Origin: Pseudomonas sp. B21-056
GTDB taxonomy: Bacteria; Pseudomonadota; Gammaproteobacteria; Pseudomonadales; Pseudomonadaceae
Assembly (NCBI RefSeq): GCF_026016325.1
Contig: NZ_CP087203.1
Span: 1,178,001 to 1,242,000 of the forward strand
DNA: 64,000 bases
Reading direction: 5' to 3'
The notes beneath the pieces were generated by a model. The model searched no databases and was not told where the DNA came from. It saw nothing but the letters and a program-made list of their open reading frames with translations. Position numbers and translations under genes: made by a program. This document shows positions 8,328 to 17,168 of this stretch, in pieces. How positions within the stretch are numbered: position 1 is the stretch's first letter; the number at the start of each line of letters is the position of its first letter.

Positions 8328-9737
8328 ATGCGCTATATCAGCACCCGCGGCCAGGCACCGGCCCTGAATTTCGAAGATGTCCTGCTGGCCGGCCTGGCCA
8401 CGGACGGCGGCCTCTATGTGCCGGAAAACCTGCCGCGTTTCACCCAGGAAGAAATCGCCTCCTGGGCCGGCCTGCCGTATCACGAGCTGGCCTTCCGGGT
8501 CATGCGCCCGTTCGTCACCGGCAGCATCCCGGACGCCGACTTCAAGAAGATCCTGGAGGAGACCTATGGTGTCTTTTCCCACAACGCCATCGCGCCGCTG
8601 CGTCAGCTCAACGGTAACGAATGGGTGATGGAACTGTTCCACGGCCCGACCCTGGCATTCAAGGACTTCGCCCTGCAACTGCTCGGTCGTCTGCTGGACT
8701 ACGTGCTGCAAAAGCGTGGCGAGCGTGTGGTCATCGTCGGGGCTACCTCCGGCGACACCGGTTCGGCCGCCATCGAAGGCTGCAAGCACTGCGAGAACGT
8801 CGACATCTTCATCCTGCACCCGCACAACCGTGTCTCGGAAGTGCAACGCCGGCAGATGACGACGATCTTCGGTGAAAACATCCACAACATCGCCATCGAA
8901 GGCAACTTCGATGACTGCCAGGAAATGGTCAAGGCGAGTTTCGCCGACCAGGGTTTCCTCAAGGGCACGCGGCTGGTGGCAGTGAACTCGATCAACTGGG
9001 CGCGGATCATGGCCCAGATCGTTTATTACTTCCACGCGGCCCTGCAGCTGGGCGGTCCGGCCCGTTCGGTGTCGTTCTCTGTGCCTACCGGCAACTTCGG
9101 CGACATCTTCGCCGGCTACCTGGCGCGCAACATGGGCCTGCCGATCAATCAACTGATCGTCGCCACCAACCGCAACGACATCCTGCACCGCTTCATGAGC
9201 GGCAACCAGTACGTCAAGGAAACCCTGCACGCCACGCTGTCGCCGTCGATGGACATCATGGTGTCGTCGAACTTCGAACGCTTGCTGTTCGACCTGCATG
9301 GTCGCAACGGCGCGGCGATTGCCGGCCTGATGGACAGTTTCCGTCAGGGTGGCGGTTTCAGCGTCGAGGCCGAGCGCTGGACCGAAGCTCGCAAGCTGTT
9401 CGATTCCCTGGCGGTGGACGACGCGCAAACCTGCGAGACCATTGCCGAGGTGTTCGAACAGAGCGGCGAATTGCTCGATCCGCACACGGCCATCGGTGTA
9501 AGGGCCGCCCGTGAGTGCCGCCGCAGCCTGGACATCCCCATGGTGATTCTGGGCACCGCTCACCCGGTCAAGTTTCCGGAAGCGGTGGAGAAAGCTGGTG
9601 TAGGAAAAGCGCTTGAACTACCTGCACATCTTTCGGATTTGTTTGAGCGAGAAGAGCGCTGCACCGTGCTGCCGAATGACCTGAAAGCCGTACAGGCCTT
9701 TGTCAGTCAGCATGGCAACCGCGGCAAGCCTCTCTGA
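8328..9737 (+). CDS. thrC: Threonine synthase
   Basis: A 469-residue PLP enzyme converting O-phosphohomoserine to threonine. The PLP lysine lies in GPTLAFKDFALQLLG; the phosphate-binding region GATSGDTGSAAIEGC and the N-terminal MRYISTRGQAPALNFEDVLL are typical of the fungal/gammaproteobacterial form. It is likely co-transcribed with hom across a palindromic spacer, and a clear terminator follows. Confidence 0.96.
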   Translation: MRYISTRGQAPALNFEDVLLAGLATDGGLYVPENLPRFTQEEIASWAGLPYHELAFRVMRPFVTGSIPDADFKKILEETYGVFSHNAIAPLRQLNGNEWVMELFHGPTLAFKDFALQLLGRLLDYVLQKRGERVVIVGATSGDTGSAAIEGCKHCENVDIFILHPHNRVSEVQRRQMTTIFGENIHNIAIEGNFDDCQEMVKASFADQGFLKGTRLVAVNSINWARIMAQIVYYFHAALQLGGPARSVSFSVPTGNFGDIFAGYLARNMGLPINQLIVATNRNDILHRFMSGNQYVKETLHATLSPSMDIMVSSNFERLLFDLHGRNGAAIAGLMDSFRQGGGFSVEAERWTEARKLFDSLAVDDAQTCETIAEVFEQSGELLDPHTAIGVRAARECRRSLDIPMVILGTAHPVKFPEAVEKAGVGKALELPAHLSDLFEREERCTVLPNDLKAVQAFVSQHGNRGKPL

Positions 9738-9760
9738 TCGCTGAAACCTGTCACATTTTG

Positions 9761-9788
9761 AAGCCCGTCTCCTGACGGGCTTTCTTGT
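9761..9788 (+). terminator. Rho-independent terminator of thrC
   Basis: Stem AAGCCCGTC/GACGGGCTT with a TCCT loop, followed by a T-rich tail. Confidence 0.88.
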
Positions 9789-9852
9789 TTCTGCATGCCA
9801 AACTGATCGGGTTTTCGCCCCTTGGAGGGACGGGCGAGTCATCTCGAAGGAA

Positions 9853-11229
9853 ATGCAGATGTTGTTTTTTATCAAATGCAAACCAGCGTTGAGCTGGATG
9901 ACAGGGTTGGCCCTGATGTGCTGGATGCAATGGGGCGGGGCGGCACAATTGGCAGCCTTTGAAGCGCCGCCGTTTCAGTCCGGCGAGCAACTGGTGCTGG
10001 ACGCGCAGGAATTGCAGTGGATCGAGGAGCACCCCAGGGTCATCGTGGCCTCGATGCAGTTTCCGTTGTACCTGTTCAAGAATGAACGTGGGCAGTGGAA
10101 CGGGCTGAACAACGACATCCTCCTGCGCATTGCACGCATGACGGGCCTGGAGTTCGTGCACCGGGAGTCGTTCTCCCCCGACCAGTTGCTGGCGATGCTG
10201 GAGCGGGGCGAGGCCGATATGACGACCACCATGGCGATGAACGACGAACGCCGGGACTTCCTCAATTTCAGTCACGCATTCGGTGGTTCCGGCTGGGTAT
10301 TCGTCGGCCGTGACGGGGAGCCGGCGCTCCATTCGCTGGAGCAGCTCAAGGGCAAGGTCCTGGCGCTGCCGGCCCGGCATGCATTGGAAGCGGAAATCCG
10401 CCGCGATTACCCCACCGTCCAGCTACGCACGGTCAAGACCTATGCAGAGGCGCGGGCGCTGGTGGAAAGTGGGGAAGCCCATGCCACCATCGAAAACGAA
10501 ACCGGGGTGCATCTCTATCCGGCCGGGCAGTTGAAAGTAGGAAGAAACCTTGATGGCAAGTGGGAACCGGACTATCTGGCTGTACGTCAGGATCTGCTGC
10601 CGCTGCTGAGTATTCTGAACAAGGCACTGGAAGCGTTCCCGGCCGAGGAAATGCGTGCCCTGCGTTCCAAGTGGATGGCGGGTGTCGTCCCCGGCAAGGC
10701 GCCATCGCTCTGGCGGCGGGTGTCCCAGTGGGGCTACTGGTGCGTCGTCGTCTTCGGGGTGTTCGGCCTGCTGTCGCTGCTATGGAATCGGCGCCTGCAA
10801 ATACAGATTGATCAGCGCCTCAGGGCCGAGGCGGTCCTTAACGATCAGTTGATGCTCCAGAGCGCCTTGATGGACGCCATTCCCGATCCGATTTTCATCC
10901 GTGATCTGGAAGGGCGGCTGCTCATGTGCAACAAAAGCTACGAAGAACAGTTCGCGACCCGCTTCGAGAAACTGCGCGGTACCCGCCTGACCGATTCCGC
11001 GGCGTTTCCGGCGGCCACGGCCGAGTTGCTGCATGGGGAAATGATGGAGCAACTGCGCACGGGACAGTCCCGGTTCAGTGACCGCCGGGTGATGTTCAAC
11101 AGCGGATTACGGGATATCTACCATTGGTCGGTGCCGTTCTACGGTGCCGATGGACAGTTGCGTGGTCTCCTGGGGGGCTGGAGCGATGCCGGGCGGCGAT
11201 GGCGACGTTCGGATAGGCTCCGGGCCTGA
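9853..11229 (+). CDS. Truncated periplasmic-sensor/PAS protein (BvgS/EvgS-like front half)
   Basis: 458 residues. Signal region 1-33, then a bacterial extracellular solute-binding family 3 domain (about 45-280, with NNDILLRIARMTGLEF and GEADMTTTMAMNDERRDFL), a membrane helix at about 291-311, and a PAS domain from about 335 (DAIPDPIFIRDLEGRLLMCN). Such proteins normally continue into a histidine kinase or GGDEF/EAL output. Here the reading frame ends soon after LRGLLGGWSD with an arginine-rich tail (AGRRWRRSDRLRA), just where family members read GGWxDITER. No kinase or GGDEF motif is visible before the next gene. I read it as a remnant from a deletion or frameshift, although a truncated sensor partner is possible. 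Confidence 0.7.
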   Translation: MQMLFFIKCKPALSWMTGLALMCWMQWGGAAQLAAFEAPPFQSGEQLVLDAQELQWIEEHPRVIVASMQFPLYLFKNERGQWNGLNNDILLRIARMTGLEFVHRESFSPDQLLAMLERGEADMTTTMAMNDERRDFLNFSHAFGGSGWVFVGRDGEPALHSLEQLKGKVLALPARHALEAEIRRDYPTVQLRTVKTYAEARALVESGEAHATIENETGVHLYPAGQLKVGRNLDGKWEPDYLAVRQDLLPLLSILNKALEAFPAEEMRALRSKWMAGVVPGKAPSLWRRVSQWGYWCVVVFGVFGLLSLLWNRRLQIQIDQRLRAEAVLNDQLMLQSALMDAIPDPIFIRDLEGRLLMCNKSYEEQFATRFEKLRGTRLTDSAAFPAATAELLHGEMMEQLRTGQSRFSDRRVMFNSGLRDIYHWSVPFYGADGQLRGLLGGWSDAGRRWRRSDRLRA

Positions 11230-11328
11230 TACAGGCACGCAACGAAAATGGTTGTCTGCGAAGGCTGTTGTTTCCCTGTCATATTGAACGCGCATGCTCG
11301 GTTGAACTGGCCGGTTCGGTACGCTGAC

Positions 11329-11356
11329 GAACTTTCTGCTGCGGCCCACGGTCACT
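11329..11356 (+). promoter_or_regulatory. Candidate AlgU/sigma-E-like promoter upstream of the DUF3509 gene
   Basis: GAACTT (11329-11334), a 17-nt spacer and TCACT (11352-11356), ending 46 nt before the DUF3509 ATG. The -35 is a perfect match to the AlgU consensus; the -10 is a partial match to TCTGA/TCAAA. Confidence 0.45.
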
Positions 11357-11401
11357 TACTGTGCACATGCAGTTGTTTTCGGACTATTGAAGGGTGATCG
11401 A

Positions 11402-11689
11402 ATGGAAAGTATCAGCCTATTGCTGGGTGAGGCTTTGAGCCCGTATCAGGTCACGCTGACTCCCTCCGGCGCCGGTGGCGAATGCCTGGTGACGCTGAAG
11501 AATGCTTCTGGAGCCATCATGGTTGAGCGGGTGTTCAATCAGGCGCAGTTGACCGACAAGCGTCAACTGACGGATGTGGTCGATGGTCTGCATCGTGATG
11601 TACTGATCGTCGAGGGGCGCCTGGAGCCCTGTGTGATCGCGGCACTGCGCAATCTGGCTCGCGACAAGGTCATGACCGCAGCGAATTGA
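11402..11689 (+). CDS. DUF3509 family small protein
   Basis: A 95-residue soluble protein (MESISLLLGEALSPYQVTLT...) with mixed alpha/beta character and no signal peptide or membrane helix. I recognise the pattern of the Pseudomonas-restricted DUF3509 family: an N-terminal aromatic-poor strand region, a central MVERVF-type segment, and a C-terminal helix DVVDGLHRDVLIVEG. Function is unknown. The start ATG at 11402 is preferred over 11387 because AGGGTGA lies just upstream. It stands alone between the truncated sensor and the convergent CaiB gene, with its own candidate promoter and terminator. Confidence 0.7.
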   Translation: MESISLLLGEALSPYQVTLTPSGAGGECLVTLKNASGAIMVERVFNQAQLTDKRQLTDVVDGLHRDVLIVEGRLEPCVIAALRNLARDKVMTAAN

Positions 11690-11805
11690 ATGGCAGGTTG
11701 TGGGAACCTTCCTACCCCCTGGTGAGTCAGACCTTTTACCAACAAGATCAAGCATTGTGCTCCGGTGCTTGTCGCTTGTTGCACGGACCTCGAATGGTCA
11801 CGTTT

Positions 11806-11845
11806 AACCCCGAGTCGTCTCCCCACTTCTCGGGGTTTCTTTTTG
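11806..11845 (+). terminator. Rho-independent terminator downstream of the DUF3509 gene
   Basis: Stem AACCCCGAG/CTCGGGGTT with a 14-nt loop, then TTCTTTTT. It lies 116 nt beyond the DUF3509 stop, leaving an unexplained transcribed spacer. Confidence 0.8.
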
Positions 11846-11870
11846 CCTGGCGGAAAACGGCGTGGGCACC

Positions 11871-13070
11871 TTAAATTGCCCCCTCCATGCGCAGGCGAGC
11901 GATCTGCTGCGCATCGTAGCCAAGCTCGCCGAGCACCTGGGCATTGTGTTCCCCGAGCGTTGGCCCGACCCATTCGGCGCTGCCCGGTGTGTCGGAAAGT
12001 TTCGGTACGATGCCCGGCATCTTGAACGCCTTGCCGTCCGGCAGCTTGGCTTGCAGGAACATTTCACGGGCGAGGAATTGCGGGTCGCTGAACATGTCTT
12101 CGGCGCTGAAGATCCGGCTGGCCGGCACTTCGGCCCGGTTCAACTGTTCGATAACGGTATCGAGCGGCAGTGAATTGACCCAGCGATCGATAACGCCGTA
12201 CAACTCGTCGCGGCGGCCGTCACGCCCGTCGTTGCTGGCCAGTTGCGGTTCATTGGCCAGGTCGTCACGGCCGATGATCTGCATGAAACGCTTGAAGATC
12301 GCATCGCCGTTGGCACCAATCTGCACATGCTTGCCGTCGGCGCTGGTGTGGATGGACGATGGGGTGATGCCGGGCATGATATTGCCGGTGCGCTCGCGGA
12401 TGAAACCGAACACGTCGAACTCCGGCACCATGCTTTCCATCATGGCGAAAATCGCCTCGTACAACGCCACGTCCACCACTTGGCCGGTGCCGCCGTTGAC
12501 TTCCCGGTGACGCAAGGCCATCAGCGCACCGATCACGCCCCAGAGGGCGGCGATGGAGTCACCGATGGAAATCCCGGTGCGCACCGGCGGCCGGTCTTCG
12601 AACCCGGTGATGTAGCGCAAGCCACCCATGGATTCGCCCACCGCGCCAAACCCGGGCTGGTCTTTCATCGGTCCGGTCTGGCCGAAACCGGAGAGACGCA
12701 CCATCACCAGTTTCGGGTTCAGCGCATGCAGCACATCCCAGCCCAGGCCGAGTTTTTCCAGCACGCCGGGACGAAAGTTCTCGATCAGGATGTCGGCCTC
12801 ACCGATCAGCTGTTTCAGGATCGCCAGACCGTCGGGGTGTTTCAGGTTCAGGGTCAGGGATTTCTTGTTGCGCGCCTGGACGAACCACCACAGGGAGGTG
12901 CCTTCATACAGCTTGCGCCACTTGCGCAGCGGATCACCGCCATCGGGCGATTCGACCTTGACCACTTCGGCACCGAATTCGGCACAGATCCGCGAGGCAA
13001 AAGGCCCGGCGATCAGGGTGCCGAGTTCGATGACTTTGACGCCAGCAAGGGGTTTGGCTGTGAGCGACAT
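11871..13070 (-). CDS. CaiB/BaiF (family III) CoA-transferase
   Basis: A 399-residue family III CoA-transferase, which moves CoA between carboxylic acids through aspartyl-CoA thioester intermediates. The N-terminal signature LAGVKVIELGTLIAGPFASR, the segment NLKHPDGLAILKQLI, NFRPGVLEKLGLG and the predicted catalytic Asp171 in GISIGDSIAALWG all fit. The substrate cannot be read from sequence. No neighbouring dehydrogenase or hydratase suggests a pathway. It is convergent with the DUF3509 gene and divergent from yaeQ. Confidence 0.9.
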   Translation of the reverse strand: MSLTAKPLAGVKVIELGTLIAGPFASRICAEFGAEVVKVESPDGGDPLRKWRKLYEGTSLWWFVQARNKKSLTLNLKHPDGLAILKQLIGEADILIENFRPGVLEKLGLGWDVLHALNPKLVMVRLSGFGQTGPMKDQPGFGAVGESMGGLRYITGFEDRPPVRTGISIGDSIAALWGVIGALMALRHREVNGGTGQVVDVALYEAIFAMMESMVPEFDVFGFIRERTGNIMPGITPSSIHTSADGKHVQIGANGDAIFKRFMQIIGRDDLANEPQLASNDGRDGRRDELYGVIDRWVNSLPLDTVIEQLNRAEVPASRIFSAEDMFSDPQFLAREMFLQAKLPDGKAFKMPGIVPKLSDTPGSAEWVGPTLGEHNAQVLGELGYDAQQIARLRMEGAI

Positions 13071-13216
13071 GAAAGATCCTGTAGGACAAAACGAAACGAA
13101 TAGAGCGTTTTATCATAGGCCAGCGTCAGTCGCCGCAGGTTGATGGTCGGCAATTCGTGGATTTGCCGTGTCATCGGTTAGACTTGCCGCCTTTCCACGT
13201 ATCAAGAAGCCCGTTC

Positions 13217-13759
13217 ATGGCCCAGCCGTCCACGACCTATAAGTTTGAACTGAACCTCACCGACCTCGACCGTAATGTCTATGAGAATGTGAAGCAGACC
13301 ATCGCCCGCCATCCTTCGGAAACCGAGGAACGCATGACCGTGCGGCTGCTGGCCTACGCGCTCTGGTACAACGAGTTGCTGTCGTTTGGTCGCGGTCTGT
13401 CAGATGTCGATGAACCTGCGCTGTGGGAAAAGAGCCTGGATGACCGCGTATTGCACTGGATCGAAGTCGGCCAACCCGACGTCGATCGCCTGACCTGGTG
13501 CTCGCGTCGTACCGAACGCACCAGCCTGCTGGCCTATGGCAGCCTGCGGGTCTGGGAGGGCAAGGTGATTCCGGCGGTGAAAAACCTGAAGAACGTCAAC
13601 ATCGCTGCTGTGCCCCAGGACGTGCTGGAAACCCTGGCCCAGGACATGCCTCGCGTGATCAAGTGGGATGTGATGATCAGTGAGGGGACGATGTTCGTGA
13701 CTGACGACCGTGGGCAGCATGAAGTCCAGTTGCAGTGGTTGCTGGGCGAGCGTGGTTGA
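13217..13759 (+). CDS. yaeQ: YaeQ family protein
   Basis: A 180-residue protein matching the YaeQ family (PD-(D/E)XK nuclease-like fold). Typical segments are TYKFELNLTDLDRNVYENV, HPSETEERMTVRLLAYALW and a C-terminal MISEGTMFVTDDRGQ. E. coli YaeQ was once reported to compensate for loss of RfaH, but its activity is unproven. The start at MAQPSTTYKFEL (13217) fits the family; the longer frame from 13157 has an unrelated leader. recJ follows after 59 nt. Confidence 0.92.
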   Translation: MAQPSTTYKFELNLTDLDRNVYENVKQTIARHPSETEERMTVRLLAYALWYNELLSFGRGLSDVDEPALWEKSLDDRVLHWIEVGQPDVDRLTWCSRRTERTSLLAYGSLRVWEGKVIPAVKNLKNVNIAAVPQDVLETLAQDMPRVIKWDVMISEGTMFVTDDRGQHEVQLQWLLGERG

Positions 13760-13818
13760 TCCCACAGAAGCTTCTTCGCCAGAACTCCCATAATTTATAG
13801 AGAAATGTCTGTCACCCC

Positions 13819-15528
13819 ATGCGCATAGAACCCCGCCAGCTCCCCGCCACCCTGCCGTTTCTCGGTGACCTGCCGCCCCTGCTGACCCGCCTGTACGCGG
13901 CGCGTGGCGTGCAGTCCGAGGCTGAGCTGGACAAGAGCCTGGCGCGTCTTATTCCTTATCAGCAGCTCAAGGGCATCGATGCGGCGGTGGACCTGCTGGT
14001 GGTGGCCCTGGAGCAACGCCAACGAATCCTGATCGTCGGTGACTTCGATGCCGACGGTGCGACGGCCAGTACCGTGGGCCTGTTGGGGTTGCGCTTGCTG
14101 GGGGCGGCCCATGTCGATTATCTGGTGCCCAATCGCTTCGAATACGGTTACGGGCTGACCCCGGAAATCGTCGAAGTCGCCCTGACCCGCGAGCCGCAAC
14201 TGCTGATCACCGTGGACAACGGCATTTCCAGCGTGGAAGGCGTGGCGGCGGCGAAAGCGGCAGGGCTCAAGGTGCTGGTGACCGACCACCACTTGCCGGG
14301 CTCCGAGTTGCCGGCGGCCGATGCCATCGTCAATCCGAACCAGCCGGGCTGTGAGTTCCCGAGCAAGGCGCTGGCCGGAGTCGGGGTGATTTTCTACGTG
14401 CTGATGGCCCTGCGCGCACGGTTGCGCAGCCTGGGCTGGTACGTCAGTAAACCGCAGCCGAACATCGGCGAACTGCTGGACCTGGTGGCCCTGGGCAGTG
14501 TGGCCGACGTGGTGCCCCTGGACGCCAACAACCGGATCCTCGTGCACCAGGGCCTGGAACGCATTCGCGCCGGACGCGCCCGCCCGGGTATCAAAGCCAT
14601 TCTGGAAGTGGCCAAGCGTGATCACTCGCGCATTACCTCGACCGATCTCGGATTCATCCTCGGCCCGCGCCTGAATGCGGCGGGGCGTCTGGACGACATG
14701 AGCCTGGGCATCGAATGCCTGCTCACCGGCGACGAGGCGCTGGCCCGGGAGATGGCCGCGCAGTTGGATGGCATGAACCAGGACCGCAAATCCATCGAGC
14801 AGGGCATGCAGCGTGAGGCGCTGGCCCAGCTCAAGGAGCTGCCGGTGGAGTCGATGCCGTTCGGTCTGTGCCTGTTCGATCCACAGTGGCACCAGGGCGT
14901 CATCGGCATCCTCGCCTCGCGCATGAAAGATCGTTACTTCCGTCCGACCATTGCGTTTGCCGATGCTGGGGACGGCATGCTCAAGGGCTCTGGCCGTTCG
15001 GTGCAGGGGTTTCATATTCGCGACGCCCTGAGCGTCGTGGCGGCGCAGCATCCGACCCTGATCAGCAAGTACGGCGGCCATGCCATGGCGGCGGGGCTGT
15101 CGTTGCCGGAGGCGAACTTCCCGTTGTTCGCCGAGGCTTTCGACGCGGAAGTGCGCAGGCAGTTGCGTGAAGAAGACCTGACCGGACGGCTGTTGTCGGA
15201 TGGCACCTTGGCGGTGGAAGAATTCCACCTGGAACTGGCCCGGGCCCTGCGCCATGCCGGTCCCTGGGGCCAGCATTTTCCAGAGCCGATGTTCCACGGC
15301 GTGTTCCAGCTGGTGGAACAGCGGGTGGTGGGCGAACGGCACCTGAAGGTGGTGCTCAAGAGCGAGTGCGGTTCGGTGAAGCTTGATGGTATCGCCTTCG
15401 GCATCGACCGCGACGTCTGGCCGAATCCGACCGTGCGCTGGGTCGAACTGGCCTATAAGCTCGACCTCAATGAGTTTCGCGGGCAGGAAACGGTGCAACT
15501 GATGATTGCGCATATCGAGCCGCGGTAG
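13819..15528 (+). CDS. recJ: Single-stranded-DNA-specific exonuclease RecJ
   Basis: A 569-residue 5'-3' ssDNA exonuclease used in recombination and mismatch/base-excision repair. The DHH-superfamily motifs are present: VGDFDADGATAS, VDNGIS, LVTDHHLPGSELP, and the DHHA1 part with SGRSVQGFHIRDAL and YGGHAMAAGLSL. The C terminus carries the OB-like domain (VRWVELAYKLDLNEFRGQE). Length is normal. Confidence 0.96.
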   Translation: MRIEPRQLPATLPFLGDLPPLLTRLYAARGVQSEAELDKSLARLIPYQQLKGIDAAVDLLVVALEQRQRILIVGDFDADGATASTVGLLGLRLLGAAHVDYLVPNRFEYGYGLTPEIVEVALTREPQLLITVDNGISSVEGVAAAKAAGLKVLVTDHHLPGSELPAADAIVNPNQPGCEFPSKALAGVGVIFYVLMALRARLRSLGWYVSKPQPNIGELLDLVALGSVADVVPLDANNRILVHQGLERIRAGRARPGIKAILEVAKRDHSRITSTDLGFILGPRLNAAGRLDDMSLGIECLLTGDEALAREMAAQLDGMNQDRKSIEQGMQREALAQLKELPVESMPFGLCLFDPQWHQGVIGILASRMKDRYFRPTIAFADAGDGMLKGSGRSVQGFHIRDALSVVAAQHPTLISKYGGHAMAAGLSLPEANFPLFAEAFDAEVRRQLREEDLTGRLLSDGTLAVEEFHLELARALRHAGPWGQHFPEPMFHGVFQLVEQRVVGERHLKVVLKSECGSVKLDGIAFGIDRDVWPNPTVRWVELAYKLDLNEFRGQETVQLMIAHIEPR

Positions 15529-15558
15529 GCCACAGATTCCCCAAGGCGATGATCTCCC

Positions 15559-15705
15559 TGTGGCGAGGGGATTCATCCCCGCTGGGGCGCGCAGCGGCCC
15601 TAAAGCCAGACGACTCGATGTTTCCGGCAGAATTGAGTCTGCTGCTTGGGGATGCTTTGCAGCCCAGCGGGGCGGTGCGACGTTTCGCTGAATCCCCTCG
15701 CCACA
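15559..15705. repeat. Family II palindromic repeat (TGTGGCGAGGGG)
   Basis: A 147-nt element whose ends are TGTGGCGAGGGGATTCATCC and its near-complement ending CCCCTCGCCACA. It sits between recJ and the Old Yellow Enzyme gene. The remaining spacer (15706-15893) shows no ORF or clear promoter; GAGGTG precedes the next start. Confidence 0.85.
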
Positions 15706-15893
15706 GGAGCTTGTTTTAAACGCGGAACCCTGCCTTATCCCCGGTTGTCGACTAGGCTCTAAACACTGGTTGATAGCCCTTGTGACGTCTTGTCCATTTT
15801 CTTTGCCCGCGGGGGCGGGTGCTGCACCTTTTGTCACTCGTCGACTTTTCAAACAGAACCTGGAGCCTGCCCACTGATTCGAAGAGGTGCCCC

Positions 15894-17000
15894 ATGAGTC
15901 TGCTGCTTGAACCCTATACCGTACGCCAATTGACCCTGCCCAATCGCATCGCGGTGTCGCCGATGTGCCAGTATTCGAGCGTCGATGGCCTGGCCAATGA
16001 CTGGCACTTGGTGCACCTCGGCAGCCGCGCCGTGGGGGGCGCCGGCCTGGTGTTCACCGAAGCCACCGCCGTCACCGCTGACGGCCGCATCACCGCCCAG
16101 GACCTGGGCCTGTGGAACGATGAACAGATCGAACCCCTGCAACGCATCACCCGTTTCATCACCGCCCAGGGGGCCGTGCCGGGCATTCAACTGGCCCACG
16201 CCGGGCGCAAGGCCAGCACCTGGCGGCCCTGGCTGGGCAAGCATGGCAGCGTGAAACCTGCGGATGGCGGCTGGGTGCCGGTCGGCCCTTCACCGATTGC
16301 CTTCGATCCGCAGCACACTCAGCCGACTCAACTGGACGAAGGGCAGATCAATGCCGTCATCCAGGCCTTCGTTGAAGCGGCCCGGCGTGCCCTGACGGCC
16401 GGGTTCAAGGTGGTCGAGGTTCACGCGGCCCACGGTTACCTGCTGCATCAGTTCCTGTCGCCGTTGAGTAATCAGCGGCGCGATCAATATGGCGGTTCGT
16501 TCGAAAACCGTATCCGGCTGGTGCTGCAGGTCACCGAAGCGGTCAGGGCCGTATGGCCGCAGGAGTTGCCGGTCTTCGTGCGCGTGTCGGCCACCGATTG
16601 GGTCGAGGACGGCTGGAACCCCGATGAAACCGTCGAGCTGGCGCGGCGATTCAGGGCGTTGGGGGTGGATTTGATCGATGTGTCATCGGGCGGCACCGCG
16701 GCGAATGCGGAAATCCCCACCGGTCCGGGTTACCAGACGCGTTTCGCCGAGCGGGTGCGCAAGGAGTCGGAAATCGCCACTGGCACCGTCGGCATGATCA
16801 CCGAACCGGCCCAGGCCGAGCACATCCTGCGGACCTGTCAGGCCGACATCATTTTCCTGGCCCGCGAGTTGTTGCGCGATCCGTACTGGGCACTGCATGC
16901 CGATGATGACCTGGGTGGGCGCAAGGCGGTATGGCCGGCGCAGTATCAGCGGGCGACCCATCGGGACCAGCCGATTCATGAGTCGGATCTGCGGGACTGA
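15894..17000 (+). CDS. NADH:flavin oxidoreductase, Old Yellow Enzyme (YqjM/XenA class)
   Basis: A 368-residue FMN-dependent ene-reductase of the thermophilic-like/YqjM class. The class-specific flavin-tuning Cys is in VSPMCQYSS; substrate-binding IQLAHAGRKAS and the signature HAAHGYLLHQFLSPLSNQR follow, then YGGSFENR and the FMN phosphate site IIFLARELLRDPYWA. Such enzymes reduce activated C=C bonds and detoxify electrophiles. The start is ATG 15894; a longer frame from 15819 lacks family similarity. It is convergent with opgD. Confidence 0.92.
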   Translation: MSLLLEPYTVRQLTLPNRIAVSPMCQYSSVDGLANDWHLVHLGSRAVGGAGLVFTEATAVTADGRITAQDLGLWNDEQIEPLQRITRFITAQGAVPGIQLAHAGRKASTWRPWLGKHGSVKPADGGWVPVGPSPIAFDPQHTQPTQLDEGQINAVIQAFVEAARRALTAGFKVVEVHAAHGYLLHQFLSPLSNQRRDQYGGSFENRIRLVLQVTEAVRAVWPQELPVFVRVSATDWVEDGWNPDETVELARRFRALGVDLIDVSSGGTAANAEIPTGPGYQTRFAERVRKESEIATGTVGMITEPAQAEHILRTCQADIIFLARELLRDPYWALHADDDLGGRKAVWPAQYQRATHRDQPIHESDLRD

Positions 17001-17011
17001 CTGTCCTTTGT

Positions 17012-17043
17012 GAAAACAAAGCCCCGGCATTCAGGCCGGGGCT
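17012..17043 (-). terminator. Rho-independent terminator for opgD, possibly bidirectional
   Basis: Perfect 9-bp stem AGCCCCGGC/GCCGGGGCT (17020-17028, 17035-17043). Read on the minus strand it is followed by TTTGTTTTC. It lies just after the OYE stop and beyond the REP element downstream of opgD. Confidence 0.75.
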
Positions 17044-17047
17044 GGCC

Positions 17048-17147
17048 TCATCGCGAGCAGGCTCGCTCCCACAAGGGATTGGTGTTGTTCACAGAATGTG
17101 TGTTCGACACCCTACCCTGTGGGAGCGAGCCTGCTCGCGATGGGGCC
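17048..17147. repeat. REP doublet, family I, reversed arrangement
   Basis: Here the order of half-elements is reversed: TCGCGAGCAGGCTCGCTCCC comes first and TGTGGGAGCGAGCCTGCTCG last, with the GC-rich hairpins outward (GGCCTCAT...ATGGGGCC). It sits between the convergent OYE and opgD genes. Confidence 0.88.
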
Positions 17148-17168
17148 AGCCCGGACGATGAACAACTG

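Noticed and set aside
13795..15852. A 685-residue minus-strand frame opposite recJ
   Set aside because: Reads as the complement of recJ codons and runs through a repeat element; no recognisable domain.
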